From Serratia silvae (GTDB taxonomy: Bacteria > Pseudomonadota > Gammaproteobacteria > Enterobacterales > Enterobacteriaceae): a stretch of DNA of 64,000 bases. The position numbers and the translations under genes are program-made. The notes under the pieces were generated by a model. It saw only the letters and a list, made by a program, of their open reading frames with translations, was not told the origin of the DNA and searched no databases. Below, one piece after another: positions 35,429-43,397 of this stretch. The stretch lies in assembly GCF_023282985.1 (NCBI RefSeq), contig NZ_JAGQDC010000021.1, positions 20,608-84,607 on the forward strand, given 5' to 3'. Position 1 is the first letter of the stretch. Every line of letters starts with the position of its first letter.

Positions 35429-35920
35429 TTACTCCACCCAGCTGTAGACGATACGCAGGCTAGGGCGAACTACGGCGGTGACGTCTTCAGACGCCAGATC
35501 AGTGGCATCGCAGTAAACTTTACAATGCTCCATGTTGCGCGTGTGTCCCTTAGCTTCACCACCATGGGATTCCGCTGTCGTGCTGATAGTGATATCCACA
35601 TAGCGCTTGTTGAAAACCATGTCTCTCACCGAATTTAGAACGTCGCCGGTGATGGTTTCAACGCACTGCACCTGGATTTCACCACTGTTGCGCAGCGGCC
35701 CATGTTGGTTGAACTTCATGCCCCCCGGAGCCACGTCTTCTACATCTTCACGGGTCATCTCCGGGAGCTGCGCGGTACGGATCAGGATAGACAGGTTTTC
35801 ATACCCCTTGATCGTCATCCAATACTCCGAGTTGACCAGCTTTTCGCCTACTGCGATGTTCTGGTTCAGACGCTTCTTGAGAAACCCGACGTCTGCTTTT
35901 GTGTTACCAAATCCACTCAT
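35429..35920 (-). CDS. Tail tube protein (candidate)
   Basis: 163 residues, beta-rich: YWMTIKGYENLSILIRTAQLP, a PGGMKFNQHGPLRNSGEI loop, and VVRPSLRIVYSWVE. The alternating polar/hydrophobic strands and the size fit the major tail tube of contractile phages, which polymerises on the tape measure inside the sheath. No direct family motif; assigned from fold-like pattern and location in the sheath-to-tape operon. Confidence 0.55.
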   Translation of the reverse strand: MSGFGNTKADVGFLKKRLNQNIAVGEKLVNSEYWMTIKGYENLSILIRTAQLPEMTREDVEDVAPGGMKFNQHGPLRNSGEIQVQCVETITGDVLNSVRDMVFNKRYVDITISTTAESHGGEAKGHTRNMEHCKVYCDATDLASEDVTAVVRPSLRIVYSWVE

Positions 35921-35927
35921 AATTGCC

Positions 35928-36503
35928 TCATATGTACATAAGCGGTATTTCCGACTCGTTGTAAGCCGTCATACCTGAAATTTGTAAGTTCACTGTGTTG
36001 TGGGCATACATCCCCGTGCTCGTGCGCGGTGCGTTAAGTTCGTACTGCACTGATTGAATAACGGCATGCATAATTTTTTGGCGGCGGCCGATATCCAGAA
36101 CAACGGGTTTCGGCCGCCGTCCCCCGGGCAGGAAGTTTTTCAGGTCGGGGGAGGCCATTTGCTGCAATACCATGATCGCAGCGTTAACTTCGATTTGAGC
36201 ATCGATTCGCGCCATAAAATGCAGAGACAAAGTGAACTCCGGGGGCTTATGCCCCTCCCAGACCAACATGCTGTTTATCTTCGCTTTTGAAGTGCTTCCC
36301 GATACTGCCTGTGTGGCATTCGCCAGCGTGCTGATCCCCGCCATCGAGCCAACGGAGTTGTTCTCGAACGGAGACGTCCACAAGCTTTCAAGCGTTGCCG
36401 AACTGCCCTCGCCGATGTACCCAACAACCATGTGTTCACCCGATGTGATGTAAGCCTTCAAAAACGGGCTTACGCCGTCGGGCATAATTGCACCACAAAT
36501 CAC
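35928..36503 (-). CDS. Virion structural protein, tube/baseplate type
   Basis: 191 residues. The segment MLVWEGHKPPEFTLSLHFMARIDA followed by VVLDIGRRQKIMHAVIQSVQYEL resembles tail-tube initiator or baseplate proteins of large myophages, where KPPxF is followed by a long amphipathic strand. Precise function unknown. It is preceded by a hairpin at 36518-36538. Confidence 0.45.
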   Translation of the reverse strand: MICGAIMPDGVSPFLKAYITSGEHMVVGYIGEGSSATLESLWTSPFENNSVGSMAGISTLANATQAVSGSTSKAKINSMLVWEGHKPPEFTLSLHFMARIDAQIEVNAAIMVLQQMASPDLKNFLPGGRRPKPVVLDIGRRQKIMHAVIQSVQYELNAPRTSTGMYAHNTVNLQISGMTAYNESEIPLMYI

Positions 36504-36517
36504 CGGCCCCTCCTAAA

Positions 36518-36538
36518 TGCCCACCGCAGGGGTGGGCA
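36518..36538 (-). terminator. Intraoperon hairpin
   Basis: Perfect 8-bp stem TGCCCACC/GGTGGGCA, 5-base loop, between two structural genes. On the minus strand it is followed by TTTAGGAGG, so the ribosome site of the next gene lies directly after it. Attenuation or mRNA protection are both possible. Confidence 0.45.
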
Positions 36539-36545
36539 GGTCGCT

Positions 36546-37268
36546 TTATAGGCCACGTTTCCGACGGATACGCAGTGATTTGCGGCGTGAGAGATTAGCC
36601 GATGCGGTATGCGACTTGCGGCGCGCCTTTTTGAGAGCGGCACGCTGCGCTGCATTGATACGTTTTGGTCGCGGGCGTTTGCGGATAAGCTTTACCTGGC
36701 CATTACGAACGACTTTTTTGTTCGCCTCCAGCATCGCGTCATCATCACCATCGCCGCTGACCGTATAGATCGCGATAGACTCATCGTCATCTTCAGTTGC
36801 AGCAGAGATGGCGTCCGCAACAGCGATCGCCGCGCCGTCATCCTCGTCATCGACCATTTCGGTCACGGAGTCTTGATCGGCTCCCAAGGAGACAGCCGCG
36901 TCAGCAATGATGGACAGCATGCGGTTGTACTCGTCTACTTCCGCATCGGTGATGTCGTCATCCTCTTCATCATCGCTGATACCTGCCATCACCATCGCGA
37001 ACTCGTCAATGTCGCTACTTGTTGGGCTGGCGGAACGTGACCACTCGATCAGGAACGAAGCAGCCACCGACCGTTCATCTTGCCGAGTGCGTTTAGATAC
37101 CGCTTCCAGAATGGCGTCAGTGAGGCTCTGCTTGCCGTCATTTTCTTTTTTAGAGGGTGAGCCCTTGCCCGACTCCAGCATTGCGTCACCGTCCCCTGGG
37201 GCAGCTGGTGGAGCAGAAAAAGCCGCGTTGTAAAGCGGGTTAATTTCGGTATTTTTCAAGATATCCAT
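36546..37268 (-). CDS. Processed scaffold/DNA-condensing precursor
   Basis: 240 residues from ATG 37268 (MDILKNTEIN), ribosome site GGAGAA. Three parts: N-terminal 33 residues ending DAMLES (28-33), a very acidic middle (ISDDEEDDDITDAE, MVDDEDDG), and from DAMLEA (177-182) a very basic tail of 59 residues (RKRPRPKR, KKARRKSH, RRKSLRIRRKRGL). The AMLES/AMLEA sites recur in the capsid, protease and DarA proteins. I infer that the prohead protease frees the basic peptide, which could then bind DNA in the head, while the acidic part neutralises it during assembly. Sits between sheath and tube genes. Confidence 0.55.
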   Translation of the reverse strand: MDILKNTEINPLYNAAFSAPPAAPGDGDAMLESGKGSPSKKENDGKQSLTDAILEAVSKRTRQDERSVAASFLIEWSRSASPTSSDIDEFAMVMAGISDDEEDDDITDAEVDEYNRMLSIIADAAVSLGADQDSVTEMVDDEDDGAAIAVADAISAATEDDDESIAIYTVSGDGDDDAMLEANKKVVRNGQVKLIRKRPRPKRINAAQRAALKKARRKSHTASANLSRRKSLRIRRKRGL

Positions 37269-37281
37269 TTTTTTCTCCAAC

Positions 37282-38859
37282 TTAGCGCAGCAATACAGGG
37301 ATACCGACGATTCGGCGAGCAACACCCACGACACAAACTTCCCAACGGGTTTGCCAGCTATCAAAGTCCGTGTTAGTCACGGTTAAGATGTAAGGGACAT
37401 CACCCTGGTCAGGATCACGCGGTTTTCTTAACGCTTCGGCAGCGTAATAGCGATCAAGAAGGCGGGTCATACCCTTTTCTAGGCCTTCACGAGTAATGCC
37501 GTCAGGGCTATGTTTGATGGAGGAGGCCAGGGCATAGTAGTTACGTGCAATGGAGTTCATTACAGAAACCACATGCTGATATTTTTTGTAGTTATCCTCA
37601 GCACACGTTGTTAGCGCATCATCAATAAAGATCACGCCTCCGCTGCTTGTTACAACGTTGAGATGTGCTTTTGCAAAGACCTCACGATCGATATTTGCAG
37701 CGGCCGGAAGTGGTTTGATATTTTGTCGATTAATTACACCGCGATCCTTGCCCGCAGGTGAGAAATGCCAGCCGCCAATGTCTGGCACCATGGCAACACC
37801 TTTTGCCTTTGCAGTGAATGCATCGCCGGATAACCCGAACACAACATTGGACTGCCCAAGCGGATCTCGGCAAGAATATGGGTAGTAGTAAGCAGTAACG
37901 TTTTCATTGCCACCCAGGCCAAGCGCTGCCAACTGCGCTAGCGCTTTATCAGCTGGCAAGCGAGGGTCTACGTCAGCAAACATGTCGACACGTACAGCCT
38001 TGGCCAGATCGGCTAATTGGGCAATAGCCACGGCGTCATAAATGCCCAACGTCAAAATTGCGGTGTAATCCACGATCGAGCCGTCCAGCACGGCAATAGA
38101 CGCAGAGTAGTCTTTCGTTGTGAGCTTTTTGAAATCACCGTCGCTACCGCCAACAAAGGCCTGGCTAATGCTGGTGAACGTCTCAGGCAGTACCGCCGTT
38201 TCTGAAGCTAAGGCGCGTAGACATGAGTTATTTCTTTCCAGAACGTCGGGGAGGAAAGCAGAAAGGCTCATATCATCAATGGCATCGATTTTGAACGAGA
38301 CTTCGTAGCTTTCGATTGTTGTTACTGCACCCAGCGAATCCGTTTCCATGAGCTTCAGTGCGAAAAAGCCCGGCTTAGTTTTGATTGGCTCTAAACTCAG
38401 CTTGCGGTTTTCAGACTTGTCGCCATCATCAACATAGATCGTCATTGCAGCTTTCGTGGGTACCGTAATATCTGCACCAAATGCGGTAGCGCTGGTGCTT
38501 GCCTTCACAGTAGTTACAGCTGGTGTACCTGTAGTATCAGCCGTCAAATGAATCGCAGGGATCATCATCCCTGGGAATGGCACTCGTACCACATAGCCAT
38601 TGCCACCCGATAACGCCTGGTTGACATGTCGGAGGGGTTCAAAAAACGGGCCTTCTTGTGGGCGAGGAGCCTCACCAAGGACAGATTTACCGTTATTCGG
38701 GGTAATACCCAATACCGTGTTTGGCTTGCCTTTCTTGGAAAAAACTAGCCCGGCAAAAACAGAGCTTCCACCTGAGAATGAGCCGATTGTTGCTGATGCG
38801 TCGATCGGAGCTACTGCCGTTCCGGCAGCAGTACCAATCGCGTAAGGGATCTTATTCAT
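37282..38859 (-). CDS. Tail sheath protein
   Basis: 525 residues. N-terminus PYAIGTAAGTAVAPIDASA and the variable middle, then the conserved C-terminal sheath domain: EDNYKKYQHVVSVMNSIARNYYALA, then EGLEKGMTRLLDRYYAAEAL and the end VGVARRIVGIPVLLR. The sheath contracts on infection and drives the tube through the envelope. It stands downstream of the capsid gene in the same operon, as P1 genes 22 and 23 do. Confidence 0.85.
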   Translation of the reverse strand: MNKIPYAIGTAAGTAVAPIDASATIGSFSGGSSVFAGLVFSKKGKPNTVLGITPNNGKSVLGEAPRPQEGPFFEPLRHVNQALSGGNGYVVRVPFPGMMIPAIHLTADTTGTPAVTTVKASTSATAFGADITVPTKAAMTIYVDDGDKSENRKLSLEPIKTKPGFFALKLMETDSLGAVTTIESYEVSFKIDAIDDMSLSAFLPDVLERNNSCLRALASETAVLPETFTSISQAFVGGSDGDFKKLTTKDYSASIAVLDGSIVDYTAILTLGIYDAVAIAQLADLAKAVRVDMFADVDPRLPADKALAQLAALGLGGNENVTAYYYPYSCRDPLGQSNVVFGLSGDAFTAKAKGVAMVPDIGGWHFSPAGKDRGVINRQNIKPLPAAANIDREVFAKAHLNVVTSSGGVIFIDDALTTCAEDNYKKYQHVVSVMNSIARNYYALASSIKHSPDGITREGLEKGMTRLLDRYYAAEALRKPRDPDQGDVPYILTVTNTDFDSWQTRWEVCVVGVARRIVGIPVLLR

Positions 38860-38870
38860 TTTTATTCCTA

Positions 38871-38898
38871 TAAGCGCCCCAATGGGGTGGGGCGCTTA
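38871..38898 (-). terminator. Strong hairpin between capsid and sheath genes
   Basis: Perfect 10-bp stem TAAGCGCCCC/GGGGCGCTTA, 8-base loop. It lies between the MCP stop and sheath start, and the sheath ribosome site (AGGAAT) follows it. It would give more capsid than sheath message. Confidence 0.6.
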
Positions 38899-38907
38899 AT
38901 CCAGGGG

Positions 38908-40875
38908 TTAGGCCTTCACCGTGACTTTTGCAACGGCGGTTTTTGTACCGTCCTCGCTCGTCATAGTGACGTTCGCAACACCGACAGCTTTCGCTTCACC
39001 TTCACCGCTCTGATCGACAACTGCGACGACCTCATCGCTAGAAATCAGCGTGAAAACCTTGTTTGTCGCGTTTTCAGGAAGAACCGTAGGGCTCAATTTG
39101 AACTTCTCGCCAACGGTCAGTGTTACTGACTTCGGTACCAGGCTCACGCCCTCCACCGGCACGAAAGGTGCGCCTGCCTCCGGTTGTTTCTCAATATACT
39201 TCCCAGAGCGCGGATCGATAGCGCCGATCTTCTCGTTAACGAGGGTCAAACGAGCGAAGTAGTCTTCACCGTTCCGTGGATGGATCTCGTTGATTGCAGA
39301 GCCCCACAGCGTTTGGCGGTTAACCAGGGCAGTGGTGGTTGGGTGGGTGAATGGAATTGCAGGTACGGCATCACCGGCGACGATACCGGCCTCGCTGAGG
39401 TTTTCACCGCGAGAATAGAAGAGAATATCGTTGCTGGAGAACGGATAGCCTTCTTTGTCGAATTGCTGGCAAATTGGTTTCGGCACTTCATAGATTCGGA
39501 TCGTACCGAACAACATACCGATGAAGTGTACATATGACGTCTGTACGTAGTTCGGAGCTGGTTGGAACATGGTGGTAGGCAGGGACTTAATGTAACCAGC
39601 TGCATCACCACCAGCAAAACCACCGCGAATACCGTATTTTTTGGTACGGTCACGCATATCTGTTGAGATGCCGTTAATCTTGCCACGGAACAGCAGGCAC
39701 CATTGCTCCCACTGCTGACTTTGCGGCAGTGCCGTGTCGTACTTGTAATTATGTACAGTATGGAAAGCAAGCTTGCGCAGACGCTTCATATCCTGCTCGT
39801 GCGAGCACCATTGCGTCAGACTGGTAAACTGCATTGAGGCCAGATTCAAGCCAAATTCACGTTGCAAATCCATCATGGCCTGGACGGTATGCTCAGCGGC
39901 AAGGATGTACTGTGAAGGCTTCATCTTCCAGCTACGCATTGCCTGATTAATTACCGGGATCAAGTCTGGATCGCTTTCAACATCTAATTCGGCTTGCATA
40001 GCGATATGAGTACCGGCAGGAGGAGCCTCCTCGAATTTCAGCACCACAATACCTTTGGTGTAATCAACCTTTCCGGTTACGGTAAAGGCGTTGCCTTGGG
40101 CATCTTTTTCATTGAAATTGATACTGCATTCACCATCATCGTAGTGTTTTCCGATGCGACGGTTCACGATGACGCGAACGCGCCCTCGGCGCACTGGCAT
40201 GTCACGACCTTCAAACTCCTTGATCGCAATTGTGAATTCTTTCGCTGTACCGTCAACTGAATCTTGGTCTTTCAACATGAAGATACGGCCCATCTGCGAG
40301 AATATGCCCGCAGAAAGGTGATCCATTTGGTCACCGCGATCGAACGAACCCATTTTCGAACCAGCTACGTTATAGACTTCATAGAAGTCAGATTCGTCAC
40401 GCGATACCGGCATAAAAGTACACATATCACTGGTGGCTGCACCCAGGGCGGCAGGTAGGATCATGGCCATGAAAATGGCTTGGCGCATAACACCTTCAGA
40501 CGTTCGCATGTCGCTTGATGCAGATTCCAGCATCGCGGCACCGTCGCCACTGCGTTTATGATCAGGAGCTGATTCTAGGATCAGGTTTTCACAAGCCTTT
40601 TGGGCATTGGCCAGCAGGTCTGCTGGTGGGTTGCATCCATGAACACGTCGATAGTCACTAATACTCGCTGCCCAGGTGGTTGCAATCTGGCGAACAGCAT
40701 TCTCATTGACACCCTCAAACATCGGGTCTTGCATTGCTGCTTGGAAAATCACTTTAACTTGATCATCAACACTCATAGCAGCGTTGATCGGTGCGTTGCT
40801 CGTAAACGCCAGCACACGGCCAGCGCGCTTATTTACGTCTTTTTGACGCTCATGAAATAATTTTGGATCAGACAC
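38908..40875 (-). CDS. Major capsid protein with C-terminal Ig-like domain
   Basis: 655 residues, GTG start with GGGCGA upstream. N-terminal prodomain 1-117 with two protease-like sites, LILES (98-102) and AMLES (114-118). Residues 120-560 form the capsid core (HK97-type fold expected): long loop GNAFTVTGKVDYTKGI, then DLQREFGLNLASMQFTSLTQW and GYPFSSNDILFYSRGENLSEAG. Residues 575-655 are a Big2-type bacterial Ig domain (VSLVPKSVTLTVGEKFKLSPT, ending VAKVTVKA), likely exposed on the capsid surface. First gene of the capsid-sheath operon behind a late box at 40936-40949. Confidence 0.88.
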   Translation of the reverse strand: MSDPKLFHERQKDVNKRAGRVLAFTSNAPINAAMSVDDQVKVIFQAAMQDPMFEGVNENAVRQIATTWAASISDYRRVHGCNPPADLLANAQKACENLILESAPDHKRSGDGAAMLESASSDMRTSEGVMRQAIFMAMILPAALGAATSDMCTFMPVSRDESDFYEVYNVAGSKMGSFDRGDQMDHLSAGIFSQMGRIFMLKDQDSVDGTAKEFTIAIKEFEGRDMPVRRGRVRVIVNRRIGKHYDDGECSINFNEKDAQGNAFTVTGKVDYTKGIVVLKFEEAPPAGTHIAMQAELDVESDPDLIPVINQAMRSWKMKPSQYILAAEHTVQAMMDLQREFGLNLASMQFTSLTQWCSHEQDMKRLRKLAFHTVHNYKYDTALPQSQQWEQWCLLFRGKINGISTDMRDRTKKYGIRGGFAGGDAAGYIKSLPTTMFQPAPNYVQTSYVHFIGMLFGTIRIYEVPKPICQQFDKEGYPFSSNDILFYSRGENLSEAGIVAGDAVPAIPFTHPTTTALVNRQTLWGSAINEIHPRNGEDYFARLTLVNEKIGAIDPRSGKYIEKQPEAGAPFVPVEGVSLVPKSVTLTVGEKFKLSPTVLPENATNKVFTLISSDEVVAVVDQSGEGEAKAVGVANVTMTSEDGTKTAVAKVTVKA

Positions 40876-40935
40876 TTTTTCGCCCTATCAAAATGCACAG
40901 ACAGGGGTTTACTTCTCGACAGTTGGGATGTTACT

Positions 40936-40949
40936 GAAAGTGAGTTATT
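40936..40949 (-). promoter_or_regulatory. Late box upstream of the capsid gene
   Basis: Minus strand AATAACTCACTTTC, followed by AGTAACATCCC, about 60 bp upstream of the GTG start. Confidence 0.6.
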
Positions 40950-41000
40950 GGAAAGGAAAGATAAATTCGTGGGGTTCTAACTAGATGTTTGTTAAACTAA

Positions 41001-41027
41001 ATCTAATAAACTAATACAGGATTAGAT
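41001..41027 (+). promoter_or_regulatory. C1-like operator upstream of 41033
   Basis: ATCTAAT, spacer AAACTAATACAGG, ATTAGAT: 7-bp inverted repeat with 13-bp spacer. The left arm with its flank (TCTAATAAA) matches the core of the P1 C1 operator ATTGCTCTAATAAATTT. The same architecture is found at 61025-61051. It ends 5 bp before the ATG at 41033, so binding would block both promoter and translation start region. Confidence 0.6.
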
Positions 41028-41032
41028 TAGTT

Positions 41033-41458
41033 ATGCGTTACACAGTTTTCGTGGAATATCGCAACGGAGCGACAAGTACGCCACAGCACTCCGGCGTAAA
41101 AGATGTGGCTTTTCGTAATTTTTCCGAACTGGTTGCTGATAAGGATCTGTTCTTGACAGCTGAAGCTTGTGTAATCACATCATCTACGGGTGAAGTGCTT
41201 CGCTTCGATTTACGGACGCCGCAGCCGGTACCCAGCTTTGATGAAATTCTCTGGCCACGGAGGGGAGCGAGAAAAAAGCAGAAGGACGCTAAGACGGTAT
41301 CTGCGTTTATTGCTCCACCGGAAGAGGATTTCATAAAGTCTTTGGGAGAGGGGAGCTTTACACGGGGTATACGCAAAGCAGTATCTATGCTGAAACTGTT
41401 AGAGCAGCAAAATAAATTAAAGCCGCTTGAGAAAATGGCCTCCAGCCAACGCGAGTAA
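41033..41458 (+). CDS. Unknown small protein under a C1-like operator
   Basis: 141 residues, ATG 41033. Beta-rich N-terminus (YTVFVEYRNGATSTPQHSG), basic middle (WPRRGARKKQKDAKT), and a helical end (SFTRGIRKAVSMLKLLEQQNKLKPLEKM). No family recognised. It has little space for a ribosome site (ATTAGATTAGTT precedes the ATG), so translation may be weak or leaderless-like. An early lytic or immunity-linked function is suggested by the operator only. Confidence 0.6.
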   Translation: MRYTVFVEYRNGATSTPQHSGVKDVAFRNFSELVADKDLFLTAEACVITSSTGEVLRFDLRTPQPVPSFDEILWPRRGARKKQKDAKTVSAFIAPPEEDFIKSLGEGSFTRGIRKAVSMLKLLEQQNKLKPLEKMASSQRE

Positions 41459-41472
41459 CCATTAAGCCCCAT

Positions 41473-41739
41473 TTAGGGGCTTAATGGTTCATAACGCTTG
41501 CGATAAAGTTGTAAAACGTCGTCAGCAAACTGATCGTCAATGATGTAGAAATAGCACTCCGGTACGTCAAGAACCTTCGCAAATAAGCACAAAGTCTCAA
41601 AAACTGGTCGATAGGCACCTGTCTCATATGACGATACGCGGCCGCGAGCTGTGCTTTCATCAATACCTGCCGCTACTCCGAGTTGCTCTTGGGTCAATCC
41701 GGCGCTGATTCGCGCAGATTTTAGACGTTTAGTGATCAT
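41473..41739 (-). CDS. Cro/CI-type HTH repressor
   Basis: 88 residues. Classic XRE helix-turn-helix: KRLKSARISAGLTQEQLGVAAGIDESTARGRVSSYETG, then PVFETLCLFAKVLDVPECYFYIID. No dimerisation or cleavage domain beyond about 25 extra residues. It is read towards the gene at 41033-41458 and divergently from the short RNA promoter at 41760-41788, where GACGACATGTGTAAC with its ACATGT core may be its operator. Not related to P1 C1, which lacks a classic HTH. Confidence 0.9.
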   Translation of the reverse strand: MITKRLKSARISAGLTQEQLGVAAGIDESTARGRVSSYETGAYRPVFETLCLFAKVLDVPECYFYIIDDQFADDVLQLYRKRYEPLSP

Positions 41740-41759
41740 GTTTTTGCCGTCTTAATTAG

Positions 41760-41788
41760 TTGACGACATGTGTAACATTGCATAATAT
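41760..41788 (+). promoter_or_regulatory. Strong sigma-70 promoter
   Basis: TTGACG (41760-41765), 17-bp spacer, TAATAT (41783-41788). An ACATGT palindrome lies in the spacer. It drives rightward transcription into the candidate short RNA and is divergent to the HTH repressor gene. Confidence 0.6.
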
Positions 41789-41794
41789 CGACTG

Positions 41795-41884
41795 CGTTCA
41801 GAATTACAGAACACGCCAACATAATAAAACTTGAGCACAACATCTTTCCAGGGAGGCCGATCAAATGATCGGCCGTTTTTTTTG
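41795..41884 (+). ncRNA. Candidate 90-nt regulatory RNA (or 13-codon peptide message)
   Basis: Between the promoter and the terminator there is no conventional gene. The terminator is GGCCGATCA (41855-41863), AA, TGATCGGCC (41866-41874) and eight T. If transcription passes the terminator, AGGGAGG (41850-41856) and ATG 41865 would allow a 13-residue peptide MIGRFFWFFVENV, strikingly hydrophobic, encoded by the terminator itself. An immunity or copy-control RNA or a tiny membrane peptide are both possible. Confidence 0.45.
41855..41883 (+). terminator. Strong Rho-independent terminator
   Basis: Perfect 9-bp GC-rich stem with 2-base loop (41855-41874) and a run of eight T after one G. The strongest terminator in the window; it shields the plasmid replicon from upstream transcription. 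Confidence 0.9.
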
Positions 41885-41913
41885 GTTTTTTGTTGAGAAT
41901 GTCTAGGGATTAA

Positions 41914-42171
41914 GTGCCGTTTATGGTAGATGAAAAATGTTTGTCAGGTAATGAATCCGCCACGGGCGCTGGTGCTAGCGTATTACAGCTGGATAGCAAT
42001 GATGTCTGGTCAGTTATTACCGGGCACTTTGTTGCCCCTAGATCCGATTGTATCCTCACAATATTCCTGTTGCTCACTGCTGAGCATCCAGAACTGAAAT
42101 TCTCTGAGTACCCGCTTGCAGTAAAGCTTGTCACTGACGTGGTTATGACTTGGCGTAGCGTAGCTGAGTAA
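41914..42171 (+). CDS. Small unknown protein next to the plasmid origin
   Basis: 85 residues from GTG 41914 with AGGGA in front; ATG 41923 is an alternative. Acidic N-terminus, hydrophobic centre CILTIFLLLTAEHPEL. Not recognised. It lies between the terminator at 41883 and the DnaA box of the origin, where P1 has small upf-type frames. Existence as a real gene is moderately likely. Confidence 0.45.
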   Translation: MPFMVDEKCLSGNESATGAGASVLQLDSNDVWSVITGHFVAPRSDCILTIFLLLTAEHPELKFSEYPLAVKLVTDVVMTWRSVAE

Positions 42172-42225
42172 AAAAAGAACCACTTTGTGATAACCGGTCA
42201 TCCAATTAGAGTTATGCAGTAGAAC

Positions 42226-42474
42226 TTATCCACATATTCACCGTGTAAGATCCAATAAATTAACCAATACGATCCCAGAACCACCAAAAAGATCCCGGAG
42301 CCGCTTAGGCCACTAACCATGCGCTCTGTAGCCACGCTTGTGTGTTTGCAAACGGGATAAGTGTGTTTGCTTACGGGATAACCATGTTTGTAAACGGGAT
42401 GAATATGTTTGCAAACGGGATAAAGTGTGTTTATAAACTGGTAAAAGGATCCTTTTGTCCACATAACCCAGATC
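42226..42474 (+). other. Plasmid origin (oriR-like)
   Basis: Order of elements: DnaA box TTATCCACA (42226-42234); GATC repeats AGATCCA, CGATCCC, AGATCCC (GATC at 42249, 42271, 42291); five iterons TGTGTTTGCAAACGGGATA type at 42341, 42362, 42383, 42404 and 42426, spaced 21 or 22 bp; GATC at 42448; a second DnaA-like box TTGTCCACA (42455-42463); GATC 42471. P1 oriR has the same set: DnaA boxes at the edges, methylatable GATC heptamers, and five iterons before repA. Replication would need DnaA, Dam methylation and RepA. Confidence 0.9.
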
Positions 42475-42491
42475 ATCAAAGAAGCCCATTA

Positions 42492-43394
42492 ATGACCATT
42501 AAAAACAATGCTTTAAGTCTAATTGATGTTCTTGCATCCAAAGGTGAAACAAAACTTACCCCCAACAAAAACAGCACTGTGCAGCCTGTTGCGCTAATGC
42601 GACTTGGTCTGTTCGTACCAAGCCTGAAGCGCAAAGGGAAGAACACAGACAGCGTTACTATAGATGCCTCAGAGGAACTATCCAAGCTTGATATAGCCCA
42701 GGCGGAAGGGTACTCAAACATTACGATAAGCGGGCCTAGGCTTTCGATGGAGACTGATTTTAAGGTCTGGGTAGCGGTCATTTTGTCATTTTCGAAGTAT
42801 GGCCGGGACACAAACACGATCGAGCTGCCTTTCTCTGAGTTCGCCACGTTTGCCGGATACCCGGACAAGGAGAAAACGCGCGTTCTGCGGGAGAGGATCT
42901 CCGACTCGCTGACCAGATTGCGCGGTACCACGATTAGCCTTTCCTCAAAAAACAAAGACAAACTGACTGTTACCGGCTTGCTTCAAAAGGGGAACTGGGA
43001 CGTGAAGGCTGACATTATCAAGCTTACGGCCGATGAGTCACTGTGGGAGCTGTACCAGGTAGACAACCAGGTGCTCCTACAAATGTTTGTACTCAGGAAG
43101 TTGGCGAACAAGGGGACGGCGCAAGCGCTATACACGTTCATCGAAAGCCTCCCACGAAAGCCGATCCCGTTGTCTTTTTACCGAATTAAGCAGCGCCTTG
43201 TGCTTACCTCTCCGCAGAACCAGCAGAATCGCATTATCAAAAAGGCTGTAGAAGAGTTGATCGCCACTGGTTATCTCGATGCCTCAATTCAGAAGCGGGA
43301 CAAGGACTGGCATGTGTTGATACATGGCCGCAACCCCAAGTGCCATCTGCCAGCCGGTGTCAGCCCTATCGAAGGCCTGGACGACGACGAGTGA
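42492..43394 (+). CDS. repA: RepA, plasmid replication initiator (P1/RepFIB type)
   Basis: 300 residues from ATG 42492 (MTIKNNALSL). An upstream in-frame ATG at 42342 would translate the iterons and is rejected. Stretches nearly equal to P1 RepA: TVQPVALMRLGLFVP, AQAEGYSNITISGPRLSMET, FSKYG, AQALYTFIESLPRKPIPLSF, QNRIIKKAVEEL, ATGYLDASI. Two winged-helix domains bind the iterons as monomer; dimers handcuff origins and limit copy number. Iterons in front and behind give autoregulation and copy control. Confidence 0.95.
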   Translation: MTIKNNALSLIDVLASKGETKLTPNKNSTVQPVALMRLGLFVPSLKRKGKNTDSVTIDASEELSKLDIAQAEGYSNITISGPRLSMETDFKVWVAVILSFSKYGRDTNTIELPFSEFATFAGYPDKEKTRVLRERISDSLTRLRGTTISLSSKNKDKLTVTGLLQKGNWDVKADIIKLTADESLWELYQVDNQVLLQMFVLRKLANKGTAQALYTFIESLPRKPIPLSFYRIKQRLVLTSPQNQQNRIIKKAVEELIATGYLDASIQKRDKDWHVLIHGRNPKCHLPAGVSPIEGLDDDE

Positions 43395-43397
43395 TTT

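Noticed and set aside
41473..41739. Identification of the HTH repressor as the P1 C1 equivalent
   Set aside because: P1 C1 is 283 residues without a classic HTH. This is an 88-residue XRE protein and the operator-like palindromes match the C1 core, so C1 is more likely encoded outside the window.
42342..42491. N-terminal extension of RepA from ATG 42342
   Set aside because: It would translate the five iterons as repeats of FANGI-type peptide. P1 RepA aligns from the later start at 42492.
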